Shown piece by piece: positions 25,944-34,412 of a stretch of DNA of 64,000 nt; position 1 is the stretch's first letter; the number at the start of each line of letters is the position of its first letter. Under the pieces are notes generated by a model. The model worked only from the letters and a program-made list of their open reading frames with translations, was not told where the DNA came from and ran no database searches. This DNA is from Chryseobacterium sp. JUb7 (GTDB lineage Bacteria; Bacteroidota; Bacteroidia; Flavobacteriales; Weeksellaceae): assembly GCF_024806495.1 (NCBI RefSeq), contig NZ_JANUFF010000007.1, forward strand, positions 124,001 through 188,000. Direction: 5' to 3'. A program made the translations under genes and the position numbers.

Positions 25944-26510
25944 ATGAATAAGATGGCAAAAGATTTAACCGAAAAAGAATTCGGAAAACTCATTCAGAAA
26001 CATATTTCTAAGATTAATTTCGTGAAGATCAATCTTGAAAATGAATCCTCAATATTTGGATTTATTACCAAAGCCTCTGATGATTTTTTAATGATCGAAG
26101 AAACAAATGACTTTTCCCTGGCAGGAATCAAAATTGTTCCTTATGCCAAAGTTACCAGTATTCGTAATGGTATTTCAGATAAAATTTCAAAGGTAATTTA
26201 TTCAGAAGAGGGACTGATCAAGTTCAATCATAAAATTATTGACAATACATCTTTAAAAAACTACGAATCTCTTTTCAAGTCTATTAAAAAACAGGATTTC
26301 CACTGTATTGTTGAGAGTAAGAAAAAAGACAAAGATTTGTTTTCAATTGGGGAAATTTTGGAAGTTGGAGAAAAATCAGTTACCATTAAAAATTATGATC
26401 CAACAGGAAAATTCAACAAAAAACCTCATAAAATTTCTTTTAAAAACATTGAATTAATTAATTTTAATGACAACTACTCTACCATTTTCAAAAAGTATTT
26501 AAGAAAATAA
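25944..26510 (+). CDS. Hypothetical protein with two SH3-like repeats
   Basis: A 188-residue cytoplasmic protein of unknown family. Two halves look related: residues about 22-72 ('SSIFGFITKASDDFLMIEE' then 'KIVPYAKVTSI') and about 115-170 ('SIGEILEVGEKSVTIKNY' then 'HKISFKNIELI'). Each has the strand order of a small SH3- or Sm-like barrel. It starts one base after murB and is probably translated by coupling. A bidirectional terminator follows. The repeat reading is inference. Confidence 0.7.
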   Translation: MNKMAKDLTEKEFGKLIQKHISKINFVKINLENESSIFGFITKASDDFLMIEETNDFSLAGIKIVPYAKVTSIRNGISDKISKVIYSEEGLIKFNHKIIDNTSLKNYESLFKSIKKQDFHCIVESKKKDKDLFSIGEILEVGEKSVTIKNYDPTGKFNKKPHKISFKNIELINFNDNYSTIFKKYLRK

Positions 26511-26528
26511 ATACAGAGTTAAAAAATA

Positions 26529-26555
26529 AAAAGACAGCTAAAATAGCTGTCTTTT
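26529..26555. terminator. Bidirectional terminator at 26.5 kb
   Basis: A perfect 12-bp stem (26529-26540 with 26544-26555) and 3-nt loop between convergent genes. Confidence 0.85.
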
Positions 26556-26568
26556 ACTGTATTATTGC

Positions 26569-27063
26569 TTATTCACATATAATATGCAATGCATTGGTAG
26601 GATCTGCTTCCACTAAATCTTCGAAACCTTGAATAGTACAGGCATCTAAACCATCCAGCTCTATCGTCCCAGTTCCCGTTACCGAACCTCCCGCATAATA
26701 AATGGTGATATCTCCCATCCCCACTTCAATACTAATTCCACAAAAACTCGAAGCCGTACCCGGTCCCGCCCAATCAATATAATTATCTACATCAACAATG
26801 AATCTACACCCATGATGTTTTCCTGAAGATTGCGCCGAATTCAGATTTATCTTAACATGTTTTCCCGAAGCTTTTACAAATCCAGTTTTTTCATCAATTG
26901 CAAAGGTATCAGCTGTGATCATTTTACCATCTTTTGTCTGTACGGTTCTTCCTTCTGTCTGTAATGAACGTTTTTCCGTGTGAGTATCTTCAATAGAATC
27001 ATTGGAAACCGAGCACGAAACAATTAATAACGCTGCTATAGCCGAAAATAATAACTTTTTCAT
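26569..27063 (-). CDS. Hypothetical lipoprotein
   Basis: 164 residues with a lipoprotein signal ending LLIVSC (Cys17). The body holds three further Cys and a Gly/Thr-rich beta stretch ('YYAGGSVTGTGTIELDG'). Family not recognised. Monocistronic, convergent with the preceding gene and divergent from proC. Confidence 0.75.
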   Translation of the reverse strand: MKKLLFSAIAALLIVSCSVSNDSIEDTHTEKRSLQTEGRTVQTKDGKMITADTFAIDEKTGFVKASGKHVKINLNSAQSSGKHHGCRFIVDVDNYIDWAGPGTASSFCGISIEVGMGDITIYYAGGSVTGTGTIELDGLDACTIQGFEDLVEADPTNALHIICE

Positions 27064-27207
27064 AGTATTAGGTTTAATTTATTTCGCTAAATTAATTTAT
27101 TCTAAATAAAATTAATTATATATTTTACACATATGAAAAAAATTATCTCTTATAATTATGTAATAAATTAGAACAAAACCCTATTTTAGCTTTAAAATAA
27201 ACACAAT

Positions 27208-28011
27208 ATGAAAATTGCTATCATCGGAGCCGGAAATATGGGGCTGTCATTTTCAAAATCATTTTTGAAATACGAACTGATAAAACCTGAAAATCTTCAT
27301 TTAATTACCCGAAATGAATCTAAAATTTCTAAAATATCCGAAAGTTTTCCACATTCCAAAATTTCAACATTTGACAACCTTAGTGAACTCGATGCTGATT
27401 TAATTATTATCGCTGTAAAACCTCAGGATTTCAAAAATATTGCAGAGAATTTTCAGTTCAGGCTAAAGGAAAATCAAATGGTCCTCTCCATCATGGCCGG
27501 AATCAAAATCGAGAAAATTCAAAAATTATTAAACCACCCTTTGGTTGTAAGAGCAATGCCCAACTCTCCCACCCTTCTCGGAATGGGAATCACCGGCTAC
27601 ACTTCTGCAGAGGGGATTTCTTTCAGTCAGCTGATCAACATTGAAAGACTATTAAACTCCACCGGAAGATCTGTTTATCTGGAAAATGAAGATTTATTGG
27701 ATGGCGTAACGGCACTTTCAGGCAGTGGTCCTGCCTATTTTTATTATATTATTGATGCCATGATCAAAGCAGGAATAGACATGGGAATTGATGAAAATCT
27801 ATCTAAATTATTTGTAAAACAAACCATGCTTGGCGCCTATCACCTGATTAATAATTCCGATAAAAACTTGGAAGAACTGATCAAAGATGTTGCATCAAAA
27901 GGAGGAACCACGGAAGCTGCTCTGAAAACTTTTGAGGAAAATAATTTTAAAGAAATTTTAAAAAAAGGAATTTTAAATGCTGAAAAACGCGCTAAAGAAC
28001 TAAACGGCTAA
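27208..28011 (+). CDS. proC: Pyrroline-5-carboxylate reductase
   Basis: Last step of proline synthesis, cytosolic, NAD(P)H-dependent. 267 residues. N-terminal Rossmann motif 'IIGAGNMGLSFS', 'AVKPQDF', 'RAMPNSPTLLGMG', and the substrate-binding 'ALSGSGPAYFYY' and 'SKGGTTEAALK'. Its 3' end overlaps the convergent VanZ-family gene by 20 bp. Confidence 0.96.
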   Translation: MKIAIIGAGNMGLSFSKSFLKYELIKPENLHLITRNESKISKISESFPHSKISTFDNLSELDADLIIIAVKPQDFKNIAENFQFRLKENQMVLSIMAGIKIEKIQKLLNHPLVVRAMPNSPTLLGMGITGYTSAEGISFSQLINIERLLNSTGRSVYLENEDLLDGVTALSGSGPAYFYYIIDAMIKAGIDMGIDENLSKLFVKQTMLGAYHLINNSDKNLEELIKDVASKGGTTEAALKTFEENNFKEILKKGILNAEKRAKELNG

Positions 28012-28414
28012 ACCTTTTCTCCAGAAACTTACAGATCAACCATCCTAAATACACTCCAAGGGTATTTAAGATAATATCATCGACCTCAAAAATACCCATT
28101 CTTGTAAAATACTGCAGTCCTTCCGCAATCACAATAGCCGAAACAAATGTTATTATCAACTTTTTTAAATCTGAAAGCTGAAGAAGAATCCAGCCTAAAA
28201 AACCAAAAGGAATAAACATCACCACATTCCCAAGAACAATAATGATAATCGCCCTCCAGGAAATAGTTTCTTTGATAAACTTAATCGTTGTAAAAATAGG
28301 CTCTATGGTAAGAAGATTATCTTCATACTGAAACCTGCCCATCCCCCAAAACATGAGATAGAGCAAAAAGAAAGTATAGGGAACAATAATAATTTTATAA
28401 AATTTCTTTAACAT
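27992..28414 (-). CDS. VanZ-family membrane protein
   Basis: 140 residues with four predicted membrane segments; 'GNVVMFIPFGFLGW' and 'EGLQYFTRMGIFEVDDIILNTLGVYLGW' are the VanZ signature. Function of chromosomal VanZ proteins is uncertain; some affect glycopeptide tolerance. I start at ATG 28414. The in-frame TTG at 28423 is the end of the -7 box, so the message is probably leaderless. Confidence 0.85.
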   Translation of the reverse strand: MLKKFYKIIIVPYTFFLLYLMFWGMGRFQYEDNLLTIEPIFTTIKFIKETISWRAIIIIVLGNVVMFIPFGFLGWILLQLSDLKKLIITFVSAIVIAEGLQYFTRMGIFEVDDIILNTLGVYLGWLICKFLEKRFSRLVL

Positions 28415-28420
28415 CAATTG

Positions 28421-28428
28421 CAAATTTA
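28421..28428 (-). promoter_or_regulatory. -7 promoter box for VanZ gene
   Basis: TAAATTTG on the minus strand, ending 6 nt before the ATG. It lies 16 bp from the divergent lnt box at 28445-28452. Confidence 0.65.
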
Positions 28429-28444
28429 TTCATTTCAAAAACAT

Positions 28445-28452
28445 TAAATTTG
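28445..28452 (+). promoter_or_regulatory. -7 promoter box for lnt
   Basis: TAAATTTG matches TAnnTTTG, 17 bp before the lnt ATG. It faces away from the VanZ box, so the two polymerase footprints must overlap. Confidence 0.65.
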
Positions 28453-28469
28453 TGTGTTAAATAAATTTA

Positions 28470-30104
28470 ATGAAATACGTTTTACTTACGCTCATTTCAG
28501 CGATGCTGTTGTCTATATCCTGGCCAACTTACGGTGTTCCGTTTTTTATATTTTTTGCACTTGTTCCATTATTGATGATGGAACACGGTGTCTCAAAGTT
28601 TTCAAATTACAGTAGAAAAAGCTGGGTCGTTTTCGGACTATCTTATCTGTGTTTTATCATTTGGAATATCGTCACAACAGGTTGGCTGTATGGTTCAAAA
28701 AACCCGGATGGAAGCCATTCCATGATGGCCGTTCTATTTCCTGTCTTGGTAAATTCTTTCTTATACTCATTGGTTTTTCAATGCTACCATTGGTACAAAA
28801 ATGCTCAGGGAACTTATTGGGGACTTGGATTTCTGATCGCTATATGGATGAGTTTTGAAAAATTCCATCTGAACTGGGAACTGACATGGCCTTGGCTGAA
28901 TCTCGGCAACGTATTTTCAGAATATCCGAAATTTGTTCAGTGGTATGACACCCTAGGAGCAACAGGAGGAAGCTTCTGGATCTTACTGATCAATGTTCTT
29001 ATATTTTATACCGTGAGAACCTGGGAAGCCGGAAGAAAGAGAAAAGATTTGATCAGAAATACTTCAATCGTAGTAGGATTAATTGTATTTCCAATGATTA
29101 TTTCTTTGATCAAGTATCAAAATTTTGATGAAAAACCTATCGGACAGGTTAATGTTTTAATGCTTCAACCTGACCTTGATCCGTATGCCGAAAAATATTC
29201 CAAAGACAGCTTAACAATTTTAAGTGATCTCTTGAAGCTCGCTGAAGACAATTCAAAAGGAAAAATAGATTATTATATCGCTCCCGAAACTGCTATTCCG
29301 GGAAGAGGATCTATTTCTGAAAATGCATTTGAGAAGAGTTTTCTACTGAATAACATCAAAGGATTTTTATCAAAACATCCGGGCTCTGTTTTTGCAACAG
29401 GAATTTCTTCGCACCGATTTTATACCCGTCAGGAAAACCTTCCAAAAGAAGCCTATCAGCTAAATCCGGGACTTTGGGTTGAAAGTTATAATTCAGCAGT
29501 GCAGATTGTTCCGAATAAAAAAGTAGAAGTTTATCATAAAGGAAAATTGGTTCCGGGCGTTGAAATATTCCCTTATATGAGTGTTCTGAAGCCTCTTTTA
29601 GGAGATGCCATGATTAATTTGGGCGGAACTGTTGCATCCCTGGGGACAGACAAAGAAAGAGTCGCCTTTTCCAACCCTTACAATAAAGGAAAAATAGCTC
29701 CTATTATCTGTTATGAAAGCATTTATGGAGAATTTGTAGGCGATTATGTAAAAAAAGGAGCCAACTTTTTAGGAATTATGACCAACGACTCATGGTGGGG
29801 CGTTACGGAAGGACATAAACAACTTTTATCATATGCCAAACTCAGAGCTATTGAAACCAGAAGAGAAATAGTGCGTGCAGCCAACAGTGGAATTTCTGCT
29901 CATATTAATGCAAAAGGAGAAACTACAGCCGATACTTTCTATGGAGATCAGACGGCTTTATTTTCAAAAGTAAATTTATACGACCAGCAGACTTTTTATA
30001 CCAGAGCAGGAGATCTTCTTTCCAGAATTTCAATTTTTGCACTGGGCTTTTTATTATTCTATTTCCTGATTAAAAGAGCTCAGAATAAGCTGAAAAAAGC
30101 TTAA
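28470..30104 (+). CDS. lnt: Apolipoprotein N-acyltransferase
   Basis: Inner-membrane enzyme adding the third acyl chain to lipoproteins. 544 residues: about six N-terminal membrane segments (1-215), a periplasmic nitrilase-like domain (about 230-505), and a C-terminal TM. The Glu-Lys-Cys triad is readable in 'APETAIPG', 'YHKGKLVPGVE' and 'IICYESIYGEF'. It fits the many lipoproteins in this window. Confidence 0.95.
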   Translation: MKYVLLTLISAMLLSISWPTYGVPFFIFFALVPLLMMEHGVSKFSNYSRKSWVVFGLSYLCFIIWNIVTTGWLYGSKNPDGSHSMMAVLFPVLVNSFLYSLVFQCYHWYKNAQGTYWGLGFLIAIWMSFEKFHLNWELTWPWLNLGNVFSEYPKFVQWYDTLGATGGSFWILLINVLIFYTVRTWEAGRKRKDLIRNTSIVVGLIVFPMIISLIKYQNFDEKPIGQVNVLMLQPDLDPYAEKYSKDSLTILSDLLKLAEDNSKGKIDYYIAPETAIPGRGSISENAFEKSFLLNNIKGFLSKHPGSVFATGISSHRFYTRQENLPKEAYQLNPGLWVESYNSAVQIVPNKKVEVYHKGKLVPGVEIFPYMSVLKPLLGDAMINLGGTVASLGTDKERVAFSNPYNKGKIAPIICYESIYGEFVGDYVKKGANFLGIMTNDSWWGVTEGHKQLLSYAKLRAIETRREIVRAANSGISAHINAKGETTADTFYGDQTALFSKVNLYDQQTFYTRAGDLLSRISIFALGFLLFYFLIKRAQNKLKKA

Positions 30105-30196
30105 TTTCATCTAAAAATTGCATAGAATTTCTTACTTAACATATTAAATTTTTAAATAATTAATTTAACCGAATTAAAATCATTCCTAAATAAAAA

Positions 30197-30273
30197 AGCA
30201 GCTTAGAAAATACAAGCTGCTCTTTGAAATAAAACTAGTTAGAGAAAAGCCAGCTGGACGTCTGGCTTTTCTC
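30197..30273. terminator. Two hairpins between lnt and T9SS/VCBS gene
   Basis: Hairpin 1 pairs AGCAGCTT (30197-30204) with AAGCTGCT (30214-30221). Hairpin 2 pairs 12-nt arms 30242-30253 and 30262-30273. The genes are convergent, so one hairpin probably serves each. Confidence 0.65.
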
Positions 30274-30295
30274 ATGTGATTGGATGGATGTTCAA

Positions 30296-32008
30296 TTATT
30301 TAATGATGAGTTTTTTGGTGACTTGTTGATTTTTTATGGTTAGTTTTAAAATATATATTCCTTTTGGCAAGTCTGATACGTTAACCGACTGATCATTATT
30401 TAAAATAACATTCAGTTTTCTTCCATCTGCAGAATACATTTCCAGATTCGAAATTTTTCCGCCTTTAATAAAAACTTTTTCAGTTGCCGGATTCGGATAA
30501 ACTGAAAATTCTTTCTCCAGATTCACATCCTGTGCAGCTAATACATTCTGAACAGCAGGATCTGAGTAGGTTTTTGACGCATCAATAGACCGTACACTCC
30601 AATATACATTCTGAATTGAAGGATCAAGATCTAAGTACCAAGAAGGAGTTGTTACCACATATTTGGCAAGATCCTGTGCTCCGGGAGTAGATCCAACTTT
30701 TATTTCGTACCGTAAAGCACTGACTGGTGTTTTATCATCCGAAGCTCCGTTCCATGAAAAATCAAATCGATTATTGTTTTTGGAAACATTAAGGTTTGTA
30801 GGAGGCGAAGGTTTCTGATTGGCTTCCAGAGAAGCATTTTTAAAGATTTTTGTTAATGAAGGCATGTCCGAATCTGCCCAATCAAATCCGGACAAGAGAA
30901 CATCAAGATGATGGTCATTATTATAGTCAAGTAGATGCACAAAACCAGGGCCTCCTAAATTATGCAAACCTGTAATTGTATTTTCTGTAAAATTTCCTGC
31001 TGAAGGATTAAAAATAAATGTTTTTACAACCCCGTCATTATTGTCATCATTTCCGGATACGATAAAATCATAATATCCATCATTGTTCAAATCTCCTGTA
31101 CTCACTGAAGTTTCCGACATTTCAGGAACGACAATCTGTTGAGGAACCAACTGACCGGTCCCGTCATTCATTAACACGGCAAGATATCCCGCATAATTGT
31201 CATCCTGTGCAGAAACTACAATATCCTGATATCCATCGGCATTGAAATCAGCAAAATCCATTTTTCCATTAGCTAAGGGATTAAGCGTCTGAGACAATGT
31301 TAAAGTTCCTGCTACATTAAGGTAAGTTTTAAAAACAGCATTGCTATTTCCGTCATACCCCAGGATGATGAGATCCAGAAGATGGTCATTATTAAGGTCA
31401 ATTACTTTGAAACTGCTGTTTTGAGTTCCTTCCAGCCATCCCGGAAATTTTTGAAATCCGGTTCCTGAATTTTGATAATAATCCAGATTATTGACAAAGC
31501 CTATCCCGTCAACATATTGAGTTCCGTTAATCGCATAATCCTGCTTTCCGTCATGGTTAAAATCAAAAACCTCCATAGAACCATAAATCTTTCCGGCAGC
31601 TTCTTCTTCCTTTACAAATCCCGAACCTGTATTTCTGAATCTGTAGTGTTTGTAATTTACTATATCTAAATAACTCAGCCCTGTCGAGATGATATCTGCC
31701 AGGCCATCATTGTCAAAATCAATAAACTTGATGTCTCCCAAATGATTGGCATTCACGCCAAGATTCGCATATACTGTAAAATCCGTCCCATTGCCTTTAT
31801 ATACTTCATTGTAGGTTGTATCTACACTTCCATCACCATCAGAATCAATTGCTCCGTTCATAACAATATCCTGAATACCATCTCCGTCTATATCTGCGTA
31901 ATCTGCTGCAGGATAATAAAAATTAGCTGTATTAGACTGAATCTCAGTAAAATTCTGTGCCATCATTCCAATTGGAAGCATTCCCAAAAGAATATAAATC
32001 TTCTTCAT
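30296..32008 (-). CDS. Secreted VCBS/FG-GAP repeat protein with T9SS signal
   Basis: 570 residues after choosing ATG 32008. Signal peptide ends about 'IGMMAQ'. Five to seven VCBS/FG-GAP-type repeats (about 25-385) carry calcium-binding D-x-D-x-D-G loops such as 'DIDGDGIQDI' and 'DLNNDGYYDF' and would form a beta-propeller. A fibronectin III-like domain follows (about 400-485), then a type A T9SS sorting domain ('VYPNPATEKVFIKGG...LPKGIYILKL'). Probably a surface adhesin or binding protein. The upstream in-frame TTG at 32038 lies in the -7 box, so it is not the start. Confidence 0.88.
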   Translation of the reverse strand: MKKIYILLGMLPIGMMAQNFTEIQSNTANFYYPAADYADIDGDGIQDIVMNGAIDSDGDGSVDTTYNEVYKGNGTDFTVYANLGVNANHLGDIKFIDFDNDGLADIISTGLSYLDIVNYKHYRFRNTGSGFVKEEEAAGKIYGSMEVFDFNHDGKQDYAINGTQYVDGIGFVNNLDYYQNSGTGFQKFPGWLEGTQNSSFKVIDLNNDHLLDLIILGYDGNSNAVFKTYLNVAGTLTLSQTLNPLANGKMDFADFNADGYQDIVVSAQDDNYAGYLAVLMNDGTGQLVPQQIVVPEMSETSVSTGDLNNDGYYDFIVSGNDDNNDGVVKTFIFNPSAGNFTENTITGLHNLGGPGFVHLLDYNNDHHLDVLLSGFDWADSDMPSLTKIFKNASLEANQKPSPPTNLNVSKNNNRFDFSWNGASDDKTPVSALRYEIKVGSTPGAQDLAKYVVTTPSWYLDLDPSIQNVYWSVRSIDASKTYSDPAVQNVLAAQDVNLEKEFSVYPNPATEKVFIKGGKISNLEMYSADGRKLNVILNNDQSVNVSDLPKGIYILKLTIKNQQVTKKLIIK

Positions 32009-32035
32009 GTTATTTTTATTTAGATTAATTAAAAA

Positions 32036-32043
32036 CAAAGATA
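32036..32043 (-). promoter_or_regulatory. -7 promoter box for VCBS/T9SS gene
   Basis: TATCTTTG on the minus strand, 27 bp upstream of ATG 32008. Confidence 0.6.
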
Positions 32044-32248
32044 TGCTTTTAATTCTCCTTCAAATGATTATCTTTACATGAAATATATCATTGCAAAGCG
32101 ATACAGGTATTAAACAATATTTTTATTTTTAAATTCAATATTATTAATCAGCCACTTATTTGCAAATATTTTCCAAAAGATTTGTCTATCTAAAAAATTC
32201 TTCGTTATTTTGCAACCTCAAATATTATACAAATAAGAACATCGAGAT

Positions 32249-32491
32249 ATGTCAAGAATTTGCCAAATAACAGGAAAGCGTGCAATGGTTGGTAACAACG
32301 TTTCTCACGCTAATAACAAAACGAAGCGTCGTTTTGAAATTAACTTATTGGAGAAGAAGTTTTACCTTCCGGAGCAAGATAAGCACGTAACACTGAAAGT
32401 ATCAGCTCATGGATTGAGAGTGATTAACAAGATTGGAATCGAGGAAGCTATTGAAAGAGCTACTAGAAACGGATTGATTAAAAAGAATTAA
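32249..32491 (+). CDS. rpmB: 50S ribosomal protein L28
   Basis: 80-residue L28, with '[25 protein letters not shown]' matching the conserved N-terminus. First gene of a small ribosomal operon with rpmG (6 bp gap) and a DUF4295 gene. It lacks the zinc-type CxxC pairs seen in some L28 proteins. Confidence 0.97.
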   Translation: MSRICQITGKRAMVGNNVSHANNKTKRRFEINLLEKKFYLPEQDKHVTLKVSAHGLRVINKIGIEEAIERATRNGLIKKN

Positions 32492-32497
32492 TAAATC

Positions 32498-32680
32498 ATG
32501 GCAAAAAAAGGAAACAGAGTTCAAGTAATCCTTGAATGTACAGAGCACAAAGAAAGTGGTATGCCAGGAATGTCTAGATACATTTCTACAAAAAATAAAA
32601 AGAACACTACAGAAAGATTAGAGCTTAAAAAGTATAATCCGGTTCTTAAAAGATCTACCCTTCACAAAGAAATCAAGTAA
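32498..32680 (+). CDS. rpmG: 50S ribosomal protein L33
   Basis: 60-residue L33 ('[16 protein letters not shown]...[22 protein letters not shown]'). The C-terminal pair of zinc Cys is absent, so it is a zinc-independent C- type. Second gene of the rpmB operon. Confidence 0.96.
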   Translation: MAKKGNRVQVILECTEHKESGMPGMSRYISTKNKKNTTERLELKKYNPVLKRSTLHKEIK

Positions 32681-32700
32681 TTTATAAAATATAATTTACC

Positions 32701-32853
32701 ATGGCAAAGAAAGTAGTAGCAACCCTACAAAGCGGACAGTCAAAAAAAATGACTAAAGTTGTGAAAATGGTTAAGTCTTCTAAATCAGGAGCTTACGTTT
32801 TCGAAGAAAAAGTAATGAATGCAGACGAAGTAGACGGATTTTTAAAAAAATAA
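32701..32853 (+). CDS. DUF4295 protein
   Basis: A 50-residue basic protein starting MAKKVVATLQSGQSKKMTKV. DUF4295 proteins are found in Bacteroidota directly after rpmG, as here (20 bp gap). Size, charge and linkage suggest a ribosome-associated protein; this is inference. The reading frame ends just before a terminator. Confidence 0.9.
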   Translation: MAKKVVATLQSGQSKKMTKVVKMVKSSKSGAYVFEEKVMNADEVDGFLKK

Positions 32854-32876
32854 TCCCTGCTTTATTTACAATATAA

Positions 32877-32906
32877 AAAACTACTCATATTTTGGGTAGT
32901 TTTTTT
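32877..32906 (+). terminator. Terminator of rpmB operon
   Basis: AAAACTACTC (32877-32886) pairs with GGGTAG and T residues across a 7-nt loop, followed by T7. Confidence 0.8.
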
Positions 32907-32908
32907 GT

Positions 32909-32916
32909 TATCTTTG
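32909..32916 (+). promoter_or_regulatory. -7 promoter box for ftsY
   Basis: TATCTTTG matches TAnnTTTG directly after the preceding terminator. It gives ftsY a long leader of about 120 nt. Confidence 0.55.
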
Positions 32917-32937
32917 CTTTAATCTAGCTGGAAGTCA

Positions 32938-33012
32938 GAAGCTGGATGCTGGAAGTTAATGGCAAACTTAGAAGCTAAGTTTGTAAACTTCACGCCTCCA
33001 TCCCCCAGCTTC
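32938..33012. repeat. Structured intergenic element in ftsY leader
   Basis: Nested stems: GAAGCTGG (32938-32945) with CCAGCTTC (33005-33012), GAAGTT (32952-32957) with AACTTC (32986-32991), and CAAACTTAG (32963-32971) with CTAAGTTTG (32975-32983). Short GCTGGAAG-type units recur, and a related degenerate stretch lies at 63222-63380. It is probably a dispersed noncoding element, not an ftsY riboswitch. Confidence 0.55.
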
Positions 33013-33043
33013 CATCATTAATTAAAATTCCGTAATTCATAAG

Positions 33044-33997
33044 ATGAGTTGGTTTAAAAATATTTTTAAAAAAGAAGAAAAAGAAACTTTAGATAAAGGA
33101 TTGGAAAAATCCAGTCAGGGTTTTTTTGAAAAAATGACGAAAGCCGTAGTCGGCAAAAGCAAAGTAGATGATGAAGTTCTGGATAATCTGGAAGAAATAC
33201 TTATTGCTTCTGACGTAGGCGCATCCACCACCATCAAAATCATAGAAAGAATTGAGGAGCGTGTTGCAAGAGATAAATATGTAAGTGTAAATGAACTCGA
33301 CAATATTCTTCGTGAAGAAATTTCAGGTCTTCTGCTTGAAAACCCTCATGCAAGAACAGGAAATATAGATACTTCTAAAAAACCATATGTAATTATGGTA
33401 GTGGGAGTAAATGGGGTTGGAAAAACAACAACCATCGGAAAGCTGGCTCACCAGTTTAAATCCGAAGGGAAGAAAGTAGTATTAGGGGCTGCAGACACAT
33501 TTAGAGCTGCCGCAGTTGATCAGTTAGTTATTTGGAGTGAAAGAGTCGGTGTACCGATCGTAAGACAGGATATGGGGTCTGATCCGGCTTCCGTTGCATT
33601 CGATACTGTACAGAGTGCCGTTGCTCAGGATGCGGATGTTGTTATTATTGACACCGCCGGAAGACTTCACAATAAAATCAACCTGATGAATGAGCTTTCA
33701 AAAATTAAAAGAGTAATGCAAAAAGTGATTCCTGATGCACCTCATGAAATTTTACTGGTTCTTGATGGCTCAACAGGGCAGAATGCTTTTGAACAGGCAA
33801 AACAGTTTACAGCCGCTACTGAAGTGAATGCTTTGGCAGTTACAAAGCTGGACGGCACTGCAAAAGGCGGTGTTGTCATAGGAATTTCCGATCAGTTCCA
33901 GATTCCGGTAAAGTACATTGGTGTAGGTGAAAAGATGCAGGATCTGCAATTATTCAATGGTACGGAATTTGTTGACTCGTTCTTCAAGAAAAGATGA
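33044..33997 (+). CDS. ftsY: Signal recognition particle receptor FtsY
   Basis: GTPase that docks SRP-ribosome complexes at the inner membrane. 317 residues: a short NG-type protein with only about 20 residues before the N domain, lacking the long acidic A domain of E. coli. G motifs: 'GVNGVGKTTTIGKLA', 'DTFRAAAVDQL', 'DTAGRLHNK', 'TKLDGTAKGG'. An amphipathic N-terminus (FKNIFKKEEKE) likely binds the membrane. Confidence 0.96.
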   Translation: MSWFKNIFKKEEKETLDKGLEKSSQGFFEKMTKAVVGKSKVDDEVLDNLEEILIASDVGASTTIKIIERIEERVARDKYVSVNELDNILREEISGLLLENPHARTGNIDTSKKPYVIMVVGVNGVGKTTTIGKLAHQFKSEGKKVVLGAADTFRAAAVDQLVIWSERVGVPIVRQDMGSDPASVAFDTVQSAVAQDADVVIIDTAGRLHNKINLMNELSKIKRVMQKVIPDAPHEILLVLDGSTGQNAFEQAKQFTAATEVNALAVTKLDGTAKGGVVIGISDQFQIPVKYIGVGEKMQDLQLFNGTEFVDSFFKKR

Positions 33998-34069
33998 TTT
34001 TAATCATGTTTTCCCTATATTAGTAAAAACAAACTCATTAAATATTCATCATTTAAAAAATTTACAACT

Positions 34070-34333
34070 ATGGGATTCATAACATGGATTATTTTCGGGC
34101 TTATAGCCGGAGCAATCGCTAAACTTATTATGCCGGGAACTCAGGGAGGAGGCTGGCTTATCACTATTATCTTAGGAATTATAGGAGCATTCGTAGGAGG
34201 AGCAATCGGAGTATATATACTTCATTGGGGAGATGTAACTTCCTTCTGGAATCCGCGAAGCTGGATTCTGGCCATCGGAGGAGCACTGATCATCCTTTGG
34301 ATTTACGGAATGGCAACAAAGAAAAGTAGTTAA
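34070..34333 (+). CDS. GlsB/YeaQ/YmgE-family membrane protein
   Basis: 87 residues with three glycine-rich membrane segments ('WIIFGLIAGAIAKLIMPG', 'LGIIGAFVGGAIGVYI', and a C-terminal one). This is the transglycosylase-associated/GlsB small stress protein family. The activity is unknown. Monocistronic, convergent with sppA across a strong terminator. Confidence 0.85.
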   Translation: MGFITWIIFGLIAGAIAKLIMPGTQGGGWLITIILGIIGAFVGGAIGVYILHWGDVTSFWNPRSWILAIGGALIILWIYGMATKKSS

Positions 34334-34357
34334 ATCTATTTTTTGATTATAAAAATG

Positions 34358-34390
34358 AAGCGGCGGATTTGAAATTCAAATCCGCCGCTT
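34358..34390. terminator. GC-rich bidirectional terminator at 34.4 kb
   Basis: AAGCGGCGGATTTG (34358-34371) pairs with CAAATCCGCCGCTT (34377-34390), an unusually GC-rich stem for this region, between convergent genes. Confidence 0.85.
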
Positions 34391-34412
34391 TCGGTACAAT
34401 AATATAATTTAG

